From: Methylobacterium oryzae
GTDB lineage: Bacteria > Pseudomonadota > Alphaproteobacteria > Rhizobiales > Beijerinckiaceae
DNA length: 64,000 bases
Assembly (NCBI RefSeq): GCF_021398735.1
Contig: NZ_CP090349.1
Span: 5,454,001 to 5,518,000 of the forward strand
Direction: 5' to 3'
The number at the start of each line of letters is the position of its first letter. Within the stretch, counting starts at the first letter, position 1. Under the pieces are notes generated by a model. It had not been told where the DNA came from, searched no databases, and saw only the letters and a program-made list of their open reading frames with translations. This document shows positions 7,724 to 17,205 of the stretch, one piece after another. A program made the translations under genes and the position numbers.

Positions 7724-10183
7724 TCACCGGCCCCACAGCCCGACCCGCTCGGCGCGCGCCTGCTCCTCCGCGCCCAGGAGGTCCGGCGGGGCGTCCTCGG
7801 AGGCGCGGGCGCCGCCCGCGGCCAGGATCAGCCCGGCGAGGTCGTCGCCCTCGATGCGGCAGCGGGCCGTGGCCCCGTCGGACAGGCCGGTGCAGACCAC
7901 CTCGCGGCGGCGCAGGTAGCTGGCGAGCTGGCGGGCGAGATGGCCGCGCTCGCCGACCACGCCGAGGAGGCGCACGACCCGCCCGCGCAGGTTGAGGGTG
8001 CCGGTATCGATCACCTCCGGCACGCCGCGGACCTCGCCGGCCACGACGGGTTCGGCCGCGGGCGCGGCGGCGGCCCGGGCCGGCTCGGCCCGCTCCGCCG
8101 AGAGGCGGGCCTTGCCCTTCGCGAGCTTCTCGGCGGCCCGCTGGACGAAGTCGTGGAAGATCCCGGCCGGCATCTCGCCGCCGAACATGCGGTTCATCGG
8201 GCTGTCGTCGTCGTTGCCGACCCAGATCCCGACCACGAGGTCGGGGGTCATGCCGACGAACCACGCGTCGCGGAAATCCTGGCTCGTGCCGGTCTTGCCG
8301 CCGATGATCTGGCCGGGCACCCGCGCGGCGCGGCCGGTGCCGGATTCCACCACCGCCTGCAGCGAGTCGAGCATCATGGTGCGCGGCTCCTGCGCCAGCA
8401 TCGGGCCCGGGGCCGCGTCGGCGCGGACGTAGAGCGGCTGCGGCGCGGCCCCGCGGATCGCCTGGATGCCGTAGGACTGGAGCGGGGTGCGCCCGGACAG
8501 GACCGAGCCGTAGGCGCGGGTCATCTCCAGGAGGCTCACGGCGCCCGAGCCGAGGACGAGGCTCGGCACGTTGGGCAGGTCCGACTGGATCCCGAGCTTG
8601 CGGGCGGTGGCGATCACCGCCGGGATGCCGACATCCTGCCCGAGCTGGGCCGCCACGGTGTTGATCGACAGCGCGAAGGCGGTCCGCAGGGGCACGGGCC
8701 CCCGGTAGCGGCCGTCGTCGTTCTCGGGCTGCCAGTCGCCGATCTGGACCGGGCGGTCGACCATCACGGATTCCGGCGTGTAGCCCTTCTCGTAGGCCGT
8801 CAGGTAGGCGAGGAGCTTGAACAGGGAGCCGGGCTGGCGCTTGGCCTGGACGGCGCGGTTGAACTGGCTGTCCTCGTAGTCGCGGCCGCCGACCATGGCG
8901 AGGATCGCGCCCTCCTTCGACAGCACCACCATGGCGGCCTGGCCGACCTTGCGGCGGGCGCCGTCCTTGTCGAGGCGGCGGGCCACGACGCCCTCGGCGA
9001 GGCTCTGCAGGTCGAGGTTGAGGGTCGAGCGCACCGTCATGTCGCCGTCGGTGCCGGCGAGGCGCTTCACGTCGCCCGCGATCATGTCGAGGAAGTAGTT
9101 GGTGCCGGGCGGCGCCTCGGGGGGCGATTTCAGGGTCACGCTCTGCTTGCGCGCGGCGTCGGCCTCGGCCTGCGAGATCGCGCCGGTCTCGACCATGGCC
9201 TGGAGCACCACGTCGGCGCGCTCCTTGGCGCCCCCGAGGTTGCGGGTCGGGGCGAGCTGCGATGGCGCCCGCACCAGACCGGCCAGCATCGCCGATTCCG
9301 GCAGGTTCAGCGCCTTGGCGGGCTTGCCGAAGTAGCGCCGCGCCGCCGCGTCCGCCCCGTAGGCGCCGGCGCCGAAATACGCGGAGTCGAGGTAGCCGAG
9401 CAGGATCGCGTCCTTGCTCATGGTCGACTCGACCCGCAGCGCCAGGAAGGCTTCCTGCACCTTCCGCCAGAGCGTCTTCTCCTGGTTGAGGGAGGTCAGG
9501 CGGACATATTGCTGGGTGATGGTCGAGCCGCCCTCGCGCACGCCGCCGCCGCGGAGATTGCGCCACGCCGCCCGGGCGAGGCCGCGCAGGTCGATGCCCC
9601 AGTGGCTGTAGAAGCGGCGGTCCTCGATCGCTACGATCGCCTGGGCGAGGTGCGGCGGCAGGTCGGCCGCGGTGAGCTTCTGGCCGCGGAAGCTGCCGCG
9701 GGTGGCGAAGACCCGGCCGTCGTCGGCCTCGACGGTGATCGCCCGCTGGCCGGTCTCGACCACGGCGCCGCCCAGCCGCGGCAGGCTCACGAAGGCCGCG
9801 AACAGGTAGATCGCCAGCGCCAGGGCCGGCAGCAGGACCACCAGGGCGGCGGCGAGCAGGGCCGGGTGCCGGCGGCCGAGGATCGGCCGGGAACGCCGGT
9901 TCAGGGCGCGCGCGTCCGTCTCCTCGACGGCGGGCGGGCGCTCCGCCGGTGCCCGTCGCGCCCGCGCCGCGCGCTCCGCCGCGCGCGCCGACAGGGCCCG
10001 GCCGGTCCGCGCGAGGCCGAGCCCGGCCGCGGCAAGGAGGGTCCGGAGATGGCGCGCGAGGTCGCGCGCGGCCCGCCCGGCCTCCCGGGCGGCGAGCCGC
10101 GGGTCCGGGGCGTCGGCGGCAGGGTCCGGCTTCGGCGGTTTCGGCCCGTCGGCCGGGGCGCGTTCCGGCGCGTCGGGCGTCAT
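7724..10183 (-). CDS. Class A penicillin-binding protein (PBP1A type) with C-terminal nuclease-like domain
   Basis: An 819-residue bifunctional peptidoglycan synthase. After a charged cytoplasmic N-terminus and one membrane helix (about residues 108-132) comes the GT51 glycosyltransferase domain (EDRRFYSHWG, GGSTITQQY), then the transpeptidase domain with SLFK (SxxK), SIN (SxN) and KTGTS. It polymerises glycan strands and cross-links peptides in the periplasm. The unusual part is residues about 721-819 (DNA 7724-8023), after an Ala/Pro linker: it resembles the small staphylococcal-nuclease-like domains of alphaproteobacteria (DTGTLNLRGR, RRREVVCTG, ARCRIEGDDLAGLIL, AERVGLWG). Whether it is catalytic is not clear. 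Neighbouring hdeD-like gene lies upstream on the same strand with a 160-base gap. Confidence 0.9.
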   Translation of the reverse strand: MTPDAPERAPADGPKPPKPDPAADAPDPRLAAREAGRAARDLARHLRTLLAAAGLGLARTGRALSARAAERAARARRAPAERPPAVEETDARALNRRSRPILGRRHPALLAAALVVLLPALALAIYLFAAFVSLPRLGGAVVETGQRAITVEADDGRVFATRGSFRGQKLTAADLPPHLAQAIVAIEDRRFYSHWGIDLRGLARAAWRNLRGGGVREGGSTITQQYVRLTSLNQEKTLWRKVQEAFLALRVESTMSKDAILLGYLDSAYFGAGAYGADAAARRYFGKPAKALNLPESAMLAGLVRAPSQLAPTRNLGGAKERADVVLQAMVETGAISQAEADAARKQSVTLKSPPEAPPGTNYFLDMIAGDVKRLAGTDGDMTVRSTLNLDLQSLAEGVVARRLDKDGARRKVGQAAMVVLSKEGAILAMVGGRDYEDSQFNRAVQAKRQPGSLFKLLAYLTAYEKGYTPESVMVDRPVQIGDWQPENDDGRYRGPVPLRTAFALSINTVAAQLGQDVGIPAVIATARKLGIQSDLPNVPSLVLGSGAVSLLEMTRAYGSVLSGRTPLQSYGIQAIRGAAPQPLYVRADAAPGPMLAQEPRTMMLDSLQAVVESGTGRAARVPGQIIGGKTGTSQDFRDAWFVGMTPDLVVGIWVGNDDDSPMNRMFGGEMPAGIFHDFVQRAAEKLAKGKARLSAERAEPARAAAAPAAEPVVAGEVRGVPEVIDTGTLNLRGRVVRLLGVVGERGHLARQLASYLRRREVVCTGLSDGATARCRIEGDDLAGLILAAGGARASEDAPPDLLGAEEQARAERVGLWGR

Positions 10184-10276
10184 CGTGGTGCGTGTTCCGG
10201 GACCGGCCGATCCGGCCGACCGAGCCTTCTAAGCCGCATCCGTCGCGGTGTCCCGCAGCCGTTGGGTCGCGGGACG

Positions 10277-10299
10277 GGCGGCGCGTCGATCGCGCCGCC
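10277..10299 (-). terminator. Stem-loop between hdeD-like and PBP genes
   Basis: Perfect 9-bp stem GGCGGCGCG / CGCGCCGCC with loop TCGAT, 45 bases after the HdeD-like stop on the minus strand. No T-run. It could separate the two minus-strand transcripts or be incidental in this GC-rich gap. Confidence 0.35.
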
Positions 10300-10343
10300 A
10301 CCGTGTGGATCGGGCCACGGGGCACGATCCGGTCCCGGCCGGC

Positions 10344-11006
10344 TCACCGGCCGAGCGGCGCTCCCGGACCGACGGCGCCGTGCTGGGCGCGCAGCTTGAA
10401 GGCCAGGATCAGCAGGAGGATGCCGAAGGCGAAGGTGTAGGAGCCGATCCACCACGTCAGCACCAGGGCCGACATGCCCGGGTTGATGAGCAGCGCGAGG
10501 CCGAACAGGATCGACACCACGCCGCCGAGGCCCAGCCACCAGCGCCCGTAATGGAGGTGCAGGCGGAAGGCGGCGGCGATCATCAGGCCGCCGGTGACCA
10601 GCGCCCACGCGGCGAGCAGCAGCACGAATGCCCAGACGGCCGCAGCCGGCACCAGCACCGCAGCGACGCCCACCACGATGTCGACGAGGCCCTCGACCAG
10701 CATGAAGCCCCAGCGCTCGTGGCGCTGCGCGGCCCGGACCGCGCCGACGACGGCGACGACGCCGTCGACGAGCATGTAGGCGGCGAAGAACAGGACCAGG
10801 GACAGCACGAAGGCGCCCGGCGCGATGAACGCGATCGCCCCGAACAGGACCGCGATGACGCCGCGCAGGGCGACGAGCCACCAGTTCCGCGCCAGGGCCG
10901 CACTCATGGCGTCGAGGCGCGCCGCGCCGACGAGCGGGATGCCGGTGGGGGTGGTCGCGGGGCCGGAACCGGGGCGGTTCGGCGTCGGGGATGGGCTGCT
11001 GGTCAT
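10344..11006 (-). CDS. HdeD/DUF308 family membrane protein
   Basis: Encodes 220 residues with about six hydrophobic segments arranged as the repeated two-helix pattern of DUF308 (HdeD) proteins: NWWLVALRGVIAVLFGAIAF, then ERWGFMLVEGLVDIVVGV, then RWWLGLGGVVSILFGLALL. HdeD in enterobacteria supports acid resistance at high cell density; in this lineage the role is untested. AGGAG upstream of the ATG at 11006 fixes the start. Divergent from the efflux pair across a 194-base gap. Confidence 0.85.
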   Translation of the reverse strand: MTSSPSPTPNRPGSGPATTPTGIPLVGAARLDAMSAALARNWWLVALRGVIAVLFGAIAFIAPGAFVLSLVLFFAAYMLVDGVVAVVGAVRAAQRHERWGFMLVEGLVDIVVGVAAVLVPAAAVWAFVLLLAAWALVTGGLMIAAAFRLHLHYGRWWLGLGGVVSILFGLALLINPGMSALVLTWWIGSYTFAFGILLLILAFKLRAQHGAVGPGAPLGR

Positions 11007-11200
11007 GGCGAACTCCTGGGCCTTGAGGCCGGGAACGGCAAAGGTTCCGGGCGCAGAACGCCGCAGTGCGGCATGCGTTCCTAGGCGGGCTGATCCGCGC
11101 GTGGAACCTTGGGCCTGCGGCCGGCTTTTGCTGCCTGAGGCGGGCGATGCGACAAGCCCGGTCACCCCCGGGTGGCCGGCCCATCGGGCGACGACTTTCC

Positions 11201-12478
11201 ATGTTCGACGATCAGCGGCACCTCTCCGAGGACGAGGCGCGCCCGCGGCCGGCCGACGGCCGGGCCGTCGCGCGCGAGCGCGACGTGCTCGATCTCAACC
11301 GCGCCGCGCCGGCCGCGGACCTCGAGACCGACCGCGAGACCGCGCGCAAGCCCGGCGCGGACGAGGCCGACGGCGCGCCCGAGGCGCAGGACGGGCAGGC
11401 CGGCGACGACGCGGCGGATTCCGACGACGACGGGGACGAGGCGCGGCGCCCGAGCGTCCTGCGGCGCCACCCGCTCGCGTTCCTGCTCGGCGGGCTCGCG
11501 GTCGTCGCGCTCTGCGTCGGCGTGTTCTTCTACTGGCTGCTCTACATGCACCCCTACGAGAGCACCGACGACGCCTTCGTCGACGCGCGCAGCATCTCGA
11601 TCCAGCCGAAGGTCGGCGGCTACCTCGTGGACGTGCCGGTCACCGATAACCAGCACGTCGAGGCCGGCCAGATCCTCTTCCAGGTCTTCCAGCGCGACTA
11701 CGACATCGCCCTCGACCAGGCGAAGGCGCAGGTCGCCGCCGACGAGGCCGGCATCAAGAACATCGACGCGCAGATCCAGGCGCAGTACGCCAACATCGAA
11801 GTGTCCAAGGCGCAGGTCGCCACCGCCGAGGCGGCGCTGAAGTTCGCCCAGGAGGACGCGGCCCGCTACAAGGACCTCGCCGAGCGCGGCTCCGGCTCGG
11901 TCCAGCAGTCGCAGTCGGCGACCTCGACGCTGCAGCAGCGGCAGGCGGCGGTCCAGAGCGCCAATGCCAGCGTGGTCGCCGCGCAGAAGCAGGTCGGCTC
12001 GCTCCAGGCTCAGAAGGCCTCGACCCAGGCGCAGCTCGGCCGCGACCGGGCGCAGGTCGAGCAGGCCGAGCTGAACCTCGGCTACACGACGGTCCGCGCC
12101 GTGCAGGCCGGCCGCGTCGTGCGGCTCACCGGCGGCGTCGGCCAGCTCGCCCAGGCCGGCCAGACCCTGGCGATGTTCGTGCCCGACGACATCTGGGTGA
12201 CGGCGAACTTCAAGGAGACGCAGATCACCGACATGCGGCCGGGCCAGCCGGTCGACATCGAGATCGACGCGTATCCCGGCCGCAAGATCCAGGGCACGGT
12301 GGCCTCGGTGCAGCCGGGCTCGGGCACGGCCTTCAGCCTGCTGCCGGCGCAGAACGCCACCGGCAACTACGTGAAGGTGACCCAGCGCATCCCGGTCAAG
12401 ATCGTGGTCAAGACCTGGCCGACGGACGTGTCGATCGGCCCGGGCATGTCGATCGTCCCGACCGTCACGGTGCGGTGA
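11201..12478 (+). CDS. HlyD-family periplasmic adaptor (EmrA-like)
   Basis: Encodes 425 residues. An acidic cytoplasmic N-terminus of about 90 residues precedes one membrane helix (FLLGGLAVVALCVGVFFYWLL), then ESTDDAFVDARS, the biotinyl-lipoyl half-motif, a long coiled coil rich in Gln and Ala, and the second half-motif LGYTTVRAVQAGRV. This is the adaptor that links an inner-membrane exporter to an outer-membrane channel. It overlaps the downstream DHA2 exporter by four bases, so the two are translationally coupled and form an EmrAB-type drug efflux unit. No TolC gene is adjacent. Confidence 0.88.
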   Translation: MFDDQRHLSEDEARPRPADGRAVARERDVLDLNRAAPAADLETDRETARKPGADEADGAPEAQDGQAGDDAADSDDDGDEARRPSVLRRHPLAFLLGGLAVVALCVGVFFYWLLYMHPYESTDDAFVDARSISIQPKVGGYLVDVPVTDNQHVEAGQILFQVFQRDYDIALDQAKAQVAADEAGIKNIDAQIQAQYANIEVSKAQVATAEAALKFAQEDAARYKDLAERGSGSVQQSQSATSTLQQRQAAVQSANASVVAAQKQVGSLQAQKASTQAQLGRDRAQVEQAELNLGYTTVRAVQAGRVVRLTGGVGQLAQAGQTLAMFVPDDIWVTANFKETQITDMRPGQPVDIEIDAYPGRKIQGTVASVQPGSGTAFSLLPAQNATGNYVKVTQRIPVKIVVKTWPTDVSIGPGMSIVPTVTVR

Positions 12479-14154
12479 GCGCGGTGGCCGGCCGGGGGAG
12501 CGCGGCCGCGCCCGGGCGTAGGCCGGGTGCGGGCAAGGCGGCAGGCGGCAAGGCGGCAGGCGGCAGGGCCGCGTCCGGGAAGGCGCCGGGCGGCCACAAT
12601 CCGTGGCTGATCGCCGGCGTGGTCGCGCTGGCGACGTTCATGGAGGTGCTCGACACCACCATCGCCAACGTGGCCCTGCGCTACATCTCGGGCGGCCTCG
12701 CGGTCGGCCCCGATGAGGCCGCCTGGGTGGTGACGAGCTATCTCGTCGCCAACGCGATCACCCTGACGGCGTCGAGCTTCCTGGCCAAGCGCTACGGCCG
12801 CAAGGCGTTCTTCATGTGGTCGGTGGCGCTGTTCACCGTCTCGTCGATCCTGTGCGGCTTCGCCTGGAGCCTGGAATCGCTGCTGCTGTTCCGGGTGATG
12901 CAGGGGCTCGGCGGCGGCGGCATGGCACCGCTCGCGCAGTCGATCCTGGCCGATTCCTTCCCGCCGGCGAAGCGCGGCCAGGCCTTCGCGCTCTACGGGG
13001 TCGCCATCGTGGTGGCACCGGTGATCGGCCCGACGCTGGGCGGCTGGCTCTCCGACAACGCCTCCTGGCACTGGTGCTTCCTGATCAACGGGCCGGTGGG
13101 CGTGATCGCCCTCGGGCTGATGTACTGGCTGATCGAGGACAGCGACGCGGCCAAGAAGGAGCGCCGCGCCCTGGTGCGCAAGGGCATCCGCTTCGACATC
13201 GTCGGCTTCGTGCTGGTCGCCCTGTTCCTCGGCTCGCTGGAGGTGATCCTCGACGAGGGCCAGCGGAAGGACTGGTTCGGCACCTCGACGCTGATGAACG
13301 TGTCCGGCGTGCTGATGGTCGTCTCGTTCATCGCCATGATCCCGTGGCTGCTGACCCGCGAGAACCCGGCCGTCGATCTCCGCCTCATCGGCAACCGGCA
13401 GTTCGGCTCGTGCTTCCTGGTGATGATGTTCACCGGAGCGATCCTGATCGCGACCACGCAGTTCATCCCGCAGATCACGCAGGAATATTACGGCTACACC
13501 GCCACCCTGTCGGGCCTCGTCCTCGGCCCGGGCGGCATCGTCACGGTGGTGATGATGTTCCTCACCGGCCGGGTCTCGTCCTACGTCCAGCCGAAATGGC
13601 TGATCGCCATCGGCATGACCATCGTGGCGCTGGGCATGTACGACCTGACGCGGATCGACGGCAGCACGACCTTCGCGTTCTTCGCGTGGTCGCGGGTCTA
13701 TATCGGTATCGGCCTGCCGATGGTGTTCCTGTCGATCACCTCGGCCTCGTACGAGGGGATCCGCAAGGACCAGACCGATCAGGCCTCGGCGCTGATCAAC
13801 GTCGCTCGCAACGTCGGCGGCTCGATGGGCGTCTCGCTGGCGCAGAACATCCTGGCCTACCGGAGCCAGTTCCATCAGAGCCGCCTGGTGGAGAGCGTCA
13901 ACCCGGCCGCGCCAGCCTACCAGGAGACCATGCGGCAGGCGACGCAGTACTTCTCCGAGCACGGCTACGCCGGCGTCGAGGCCCAGAACCAGGCGACGGC
14001 GTGGATCGGGAGCGTGCTCAGCACGCAGGTGGCCTACTGGGCCTATATCGACGTGTTCTGGGTGCTCGGCCTCGTCGCCGCCTGCGCGGTCCCGCTGGCC
14101 CTGAGCCTGAAAAGTGTCAAGCTCGGCGGCGGGGCGCCGGCCGGGGGGCACTGA
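12475..14154 (+). CDS. DHA2-family MFS drug exporter (EmrB/QacA type)
   Basis: Encodes 559 residues from a GTG that overlaps the adaptor stop (GTGA). Family marks include LDTTIANVALRYISG in helix 1, FLAKRYGRKAFF in loop 2-3 and GGGMAPLAQSI in helix 4-5, with about 14 membrane segments. It expels hydrophobic compounds or uncouplers using the proton gradient and works with the EmrA-like adaptor. An unusual Gly/Ala/Lys-rich N-terminal stretch (residues about 10-42) is encoded by an imperfect 15-bp DNA repeat and probably lies disordered in the cytoplasm. Confidence 0.88.
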   Translation: MSAVAGRGSAAAPGRRPGAGKAAGGKAAGGRAASGKAPGGHNPWLIAGVVALATFMEVLDTTIANVALRYISGGLAVGPDEAAWVVTSYLVANAITLTASSFLAKRYGRKAFFMWSVALFTVSSILCGFAWSLESLLLFRVMQGLGGGGMAPLAQSILADSFPPAKRGQAFALYGVAIVVAPVIGPTLGGWLSDNASWHWCFLINGPVGVIALGLMYWLIEDSDAAKKERRALVRKGIRFDIVGFVLVALFLGSLEVILDEGQRKDWFGTSTLMNVSGVLMVVSFIAMIPWLLTRENPAVDLRLIGNRQFGSCFLVMMFTGAILIATTQFIPQITQEYYGYTATLSGLVLGPGGIVTVVMMFLTGRVSSYVQPKWLIAIGMTIVALGMYDLTRIDGSTTFAFFAWSRVYIGIGLPMVFLSITSASYEGIRKDQTDQASALINVARNVGGSMGVSLAQNILAYRSQFHQSRLVESVNPAAPAYQETMRQATQYFSEHGYAGVEAQNQATAWIGSVLSTQVAYWAYIDVFWVLGLVAACAVPLALSLKSVKLGGGAPAGGH

Positions 14155-14220
14155 GGGCGGTCGCGGCCGGGGCACTGCCCGGACGCCGGACGCCCCGCCT
14201 GCGCGACGGGCCGGCCGCCC

Positions 14221-14916
14221 CTAGCCCGGATCGTCGGCGGGCTTCTCGCCCGGCGCCGCGAACAGGTCCTCCGGCGCGGCCACGGTGACGCGGCGCTGCG
14301 CCACGTCGAGGACCGGCACGAAGGCCTTCGTGAAGGGCAGGAGCGCCGTGGCGCCGCCGTTCGGCGGTCGCAGTTCCAGGAGATCGCCGCCGCCGTAATT
14401 CGGCACGGCCACGATCGTCCCGATCAGGGTCCCGGCCTCGTCCACCGCCGCGGCGCCGATCAGGTCGGCGGCGTAGACCTCGTCGTCGTCCTCGGGCGCG
14501 GACAGACGGTCGCGGGGAACGTACAGCGCCACGCGGTTGAGCGCCTCCGCGGCGCTGCGGCCCGAGACGCCCTTCACCCGGGCGATCAGCATGTCGGGCG
14601 ACGGGCCGGGGGCGGGACGCACGTCGGCGAGCGTCAGCGTCCGGCCGTCGGCCGTCAGAAGGGTTCCGTAGCCGGCGATCGCCTGCGGATCGCCGGTGTA
14701 GGATTTGAGCCGGACCTCGCCGTTGAGGCCGTGCGCCCGCCCGAACTCGCCCAGCAGGACGAGGCTCGGATCGGGCGGCACGGGCAGCGGCGCCGGCCTG
14801 GGGGCCGGTGCCTTGGGCGAGGTCGCCGCGTCGGGCGCAATCTTGCCGATCGCCGAGCTCGTGCGGCCTCGGCGGCCGCCGTCGCGGGAGGTGGGACCTG
14901 CGGGGCGGCGCGCCAT
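14221..14916 (-). CDS. rimM: Ribosome maturation factor RimM
   Basis: Encodes 231 residues. RimM helps mature the 30S head domain through S19 and 16S rRNA. Seen are the RimM N-domain ([24 protein letters not shown]), the inter-domain segment [20 protein letters not shown] and the PRC-barrel C-domain with YAADLIG and [12 protein letters not shown]. It has a 50-residue Ala/Pro-rich N-terminal extension. It follows rpsP with a 12-base gap in the ffh - chorismate mutase - rpsP - rimM operon. trmD, the usual next gene, is not here but about 6 kb away on the other strand. Confidence 0.95.
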   Translation of the reverse strand: MARRPAGPTSRDGGRRGRTSSAIGKIAPDAATSPKAPAPRPAPLPVPPDPSLVLLGEFGRAHGLNGEVRLKSYTGDPQAIAGYGTLLTADGRTLTLADVRPAPGPSPDMLIARVKGVSGRSAAEALNRVALYVPRDRLSAPEDDDEVYAADLIGAAAVDEAGTLIGTIVAVPNYGGGDLLELRPPNGGATALLPFTKAFVPVLDVAQRRVTVAAPEDLFAAPGEKPADDPG

Positions 14917-14928
14917 GACCGGTGCGCC

Positions 14929-15291
14929 TTACGCGGCGGCGTCCTCGGCGGGAGCGGCGGCCTTCTCGGCGCGCTTGGCGGCGCGCTCCTTGGCCTTCTC
15001 GCCCGGCTCGGCCTTCTGCGGGTTGTTGCGGGTCGGGCGCTTGGCGAGGCCGGCCTGGTCGAGGAAGCGCAGGACGCGGTCGGTCGGCTGCGCGCCCTTG
15101 GCGAGCCAGCTCTGGATCTTCTCGTTGTCGAGCACGATGCGGGCCGGATCGTCCTTGGCCTTCATCGGGTCGTAGGCGCCGACCTTGTCGATGAAGCGGC
15201 CGTCGCGCGGGGCGCGGGCGTCGGCGACGACGATGCGGTAGTAGGGGCGCTTCTTGGCGCCGCCGCGGGTGAGACGGATCTTGAGGGCCAT
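14929..15291 (-). CDS. rpsP: 30S ribosomal protein S16
   Basis: Encodes 120 residues. The S16 core spans the first 80 residues ([31 protein letters not shown], split around RIVVADA, and IGAYDP-like VGAYDPM). A Lys/Ala/Glu-rich C-terminal extension of about 35 residues is normal for alphaproteobacteria. It binds 16S rRNA early in 30S assembly. Seven bases separate it from the chorismate mutase stop upstream, so it is part of the same operon. Confidence 0.97.
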   Translation of the reverse strand: MALKIRLTRGGAKKRPYYRIVVADARAPRDGRFIDKVGAYDPMKAKDDPARIVLDNEKIQSWLAKGAQPTDRVLRFLDQAGLAKRPTRNNPQKAEPGEKAKERAAKRAEKAAAPAEDAAA

Positions 15292-15298
15292 GGTCTGA

Positions 15299-15631
15299 CT
15301 ACTTTCGCTGTTGCTCGATCTGGGACTCGTGGTCCGCCTTGATCGACTGGTGGTGCCGAATGACTTCCTTGACCACGAAGGCCAGAAACTTCTCGGCGAA
15401 GTCGGGGTCGAGCTTGGCCTCGACCGCGAGCTTGCGGAGCCGGGCGACCTGACGGGCCTCCCGGTCCGGATCGGAAGGGGGGATCCCCTTTCGGGCCTTG
15501 AGCTCGCCGACCCGCTGCGTGCAGCGGAAACGCTCGGCGAGGAGGTGGATCAGCGCCGCATCGAAATTGTCGATGCTGTCCCGCAGGCGCGCGAGTTCGG
15601 GATCGACGGCCTGGGCCGCGAGCACGCTCAT
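15299..15631 (-). CDS. Chorismate mutase (AroQ class)
   Basis: Encodes 110 residues, the size of stand-alone AroQ-type mutases. It shows the helical pattern [24 protein letters not shown], then [19 protein letters not shown] and the final helix [10 protein letters not shown]. It converts chorismate to prephenate for Phe/Tyr synthesis; a prephenate dehydratase gene lies 40 kb away in this window. The ATG overlaps the ffh stop (ATGA), so translation is coupled. The location between ffh and rpsP is shared by other alphaproteobacteria. Confidence 0.9.
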   Translation of the reverse strand: MSVLAAQAVDPELARLRDSIDNFDAALIHLLAERFRCTQRVGELKARKGIPPSDPDREARQVARLRKLAVEAKLDPDFAEKFLAFVVKEVIRHHQSIKADHESQIEQQRK

Positions 15632-17187
15632 TTCTTCTTCCCCGGCATGAACCCACCGAGACCCGGCAGCTTCGGACCGCCGAGGCCCGGAAGTCCGGGA
15701 AGCTTGGGCATCCCGCCCCCGCCCAGGCCCGGCGGCATCGGCGGCAGCTTGCCGCCGAACTGCTTCTCGAGCTGCGCGATCTGCTCCGGCGTCGGCTCCG
15801 GCATGCCGGGCGGGAGACCGGGCATTCCACCGCCCATCCCGCCGCCCAGGCCGAACATGGAGCCGAGCGCCTGCCCGATCCCGCGCTTGCCCTGGCCCAT
15901 CGCCTTCATCATGTCGGCCATGGTCCGGTGCATCTTCAGGAGCTTGTTGATCTCCGAGACGTCGACCCCCGAGCCCGCCGCGATGCGCTTCTTGCGGCTG
16001 TTCTTGAGGAGGTCGGGGTTCTTCCGCTCCTGCGGGGTCATCGAAGAGATGATCGCCCGCTGGCGCTTGAACATCTTCTCGTCGAGGTTGGCGCCCTCGA
16101 CCTGCTTCTTGATCTGGCCCATCCCGGGCAGCATGCCCATCAGGCCGCCGATGCCGCCCATCTTCTCCATCTGGGCGAGCTGCATGGACAAGTCTTCGAG
16201 GTCGAACTTGCCCTTGCGCATCTTCTCCGCGGTGCGGAGCGCCTGCTCGTGGTCGATGGTCTCGGCGGCCTTCTCGACGAGCGAGACGATGTCGCCCATG
16301 CCGAGGATGCGGTTGGCGACGCGGGCCGGGTGGAACTCCTCCAGCGCGTCGACCTTCTCGCCGACGCCGACGAGCTTGATCGGCTTGCCGGTGACGGCGC
16401 GCATCGACAGCGCCGCGCCGCCGCGGGAATCGCCGTCCATGCGGGTCAGCACGATGCCGGTGACGCCGAGCCGCTGGTCGAAGGCGCGGGCGGTGTTGAC
16501 CGCGTCCTGGCCGGTGAGCGCGTCGGCGACGAGCAGCACCTCGTGGGGCCTTGTCGCGGCCTTCACCTCGGCGGCCTCGGCCATCAGGCCCTCGTCCACC
16601 GTGGTGCGGCCGGCGGTGTCGAGCATCACCACGTCGAAGCCGCCGAGGCGGGCCGCGTCCATGGCGCGCTTGGCGATCTGCACCGCCGACTGGCCGGCGA
16701 TGATCGGCAGGCTCTCCACGCCGACCTGCTTGGCCAGCACCGCGAGCTGCTCCATGGCGGCCGGGCGGCGGGTGTCGAGCGAGGCGAGCAGGACCTTGCG
16801 CTTCTCGCGGTCGGAGAGGCGCCGGGCAATCTTGGCGGTGGTCGTGGTCTTGCCCGAGCCCTGCAGGCCGACCATCAGGATCGGCACCGGGGCGGGGGCG
16901 TTGAGATCGACGGTCTCGGCGTCGGTGCCGAGCATCGCCACGAGCTCGTCGTTGACGATCTTCACGACCATCTGGCCGGGCGTCACCGACTTGAGCACAA
17001 CGGCGCCGACGGCCTTCTCCTTCACCCGGTCGGTGAAGCCGCGGACCACCTCGAGGGCGACGTCGGCCTCCAGCAGGGCGCGGCGCACCTCGCGCATGGC
17101 GGCGGTGACGTCGGCCTCGGTCAGGGCACCGCGACGGGTGAGCCCCGAGAGGATGCCGGAGAGGCGGTCGGACAGGCCTTCGAACAT
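15628..17187 (-). CDS. ffh: Signal recognition particle GTPase Ffh
   Basis: Encodes 519 residues. N-domain (MFEGLSDRLSGILSGLTRRG), G-domain with P-loop GLQGSGKTTTTAK, DTAGRTTVD, TRMDGDSRGG and the closing GxGEKVDALEEFHP, then a Met-rich M-domain (MGGIGGLMGMLPGMG) for signal-sequence and 4.5S RNA binding, and a Gly/Pro/Met-rich tail. It targets nascent membrane and exported proteins to FtsY at the inner membrane. It starts 18 bases after the YHS-like gene and overlaps the chorismate mutase gene, so all belong to one operon. Confidence 0.97.
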   Translation of the reverse strand: MFEGLSDRLSGILSGLTRRGALTEADVTAAMREVRRALLEADVALEVVRGFTDRVKEKAVGAVVLKSVTPGQMVVKIVNDELVAMLGTDAETVDLNAPAPVPILMVGLQGSGKTTTTAKIARRLSDREKRKVLLASLDTRRPAAMEQLAVLAKQVGVESLPIIAGQSAVQIAKRAMDAARLGGFDVVMLDTAGRTTVDEGLMAEAAEVKAATRPHEVLLVADALTGQDAVNTARAFDQRLGVTGIVLTRMDGDSRGGAALSMRAVTGKPIKLVGVGEKVDALEEFHPARVANRILGMGDIVSLVEKAAETIDHEQALRTAEKMRKGKFDLEDLSMQLAQMEKMGGIGGLMGMLPGMGQIKKQVEGANLDEKMFKRQRAIISSMTPQERKNPDLLKNSRKKRIAAGSGVDVSEINKLLKMHRTMADMMKAMGQGKRGIGQALGSMFGLGGGMGGGMPGLPPGMPEPTPEQIAQLEKQFGGKLPPMPPGLGGGGMPKLPGLPGLGGPKLPGLGGFMPGKKK

Positions 17188-17205
17188 GTTCCTGACGCCC
17201 CGCCG

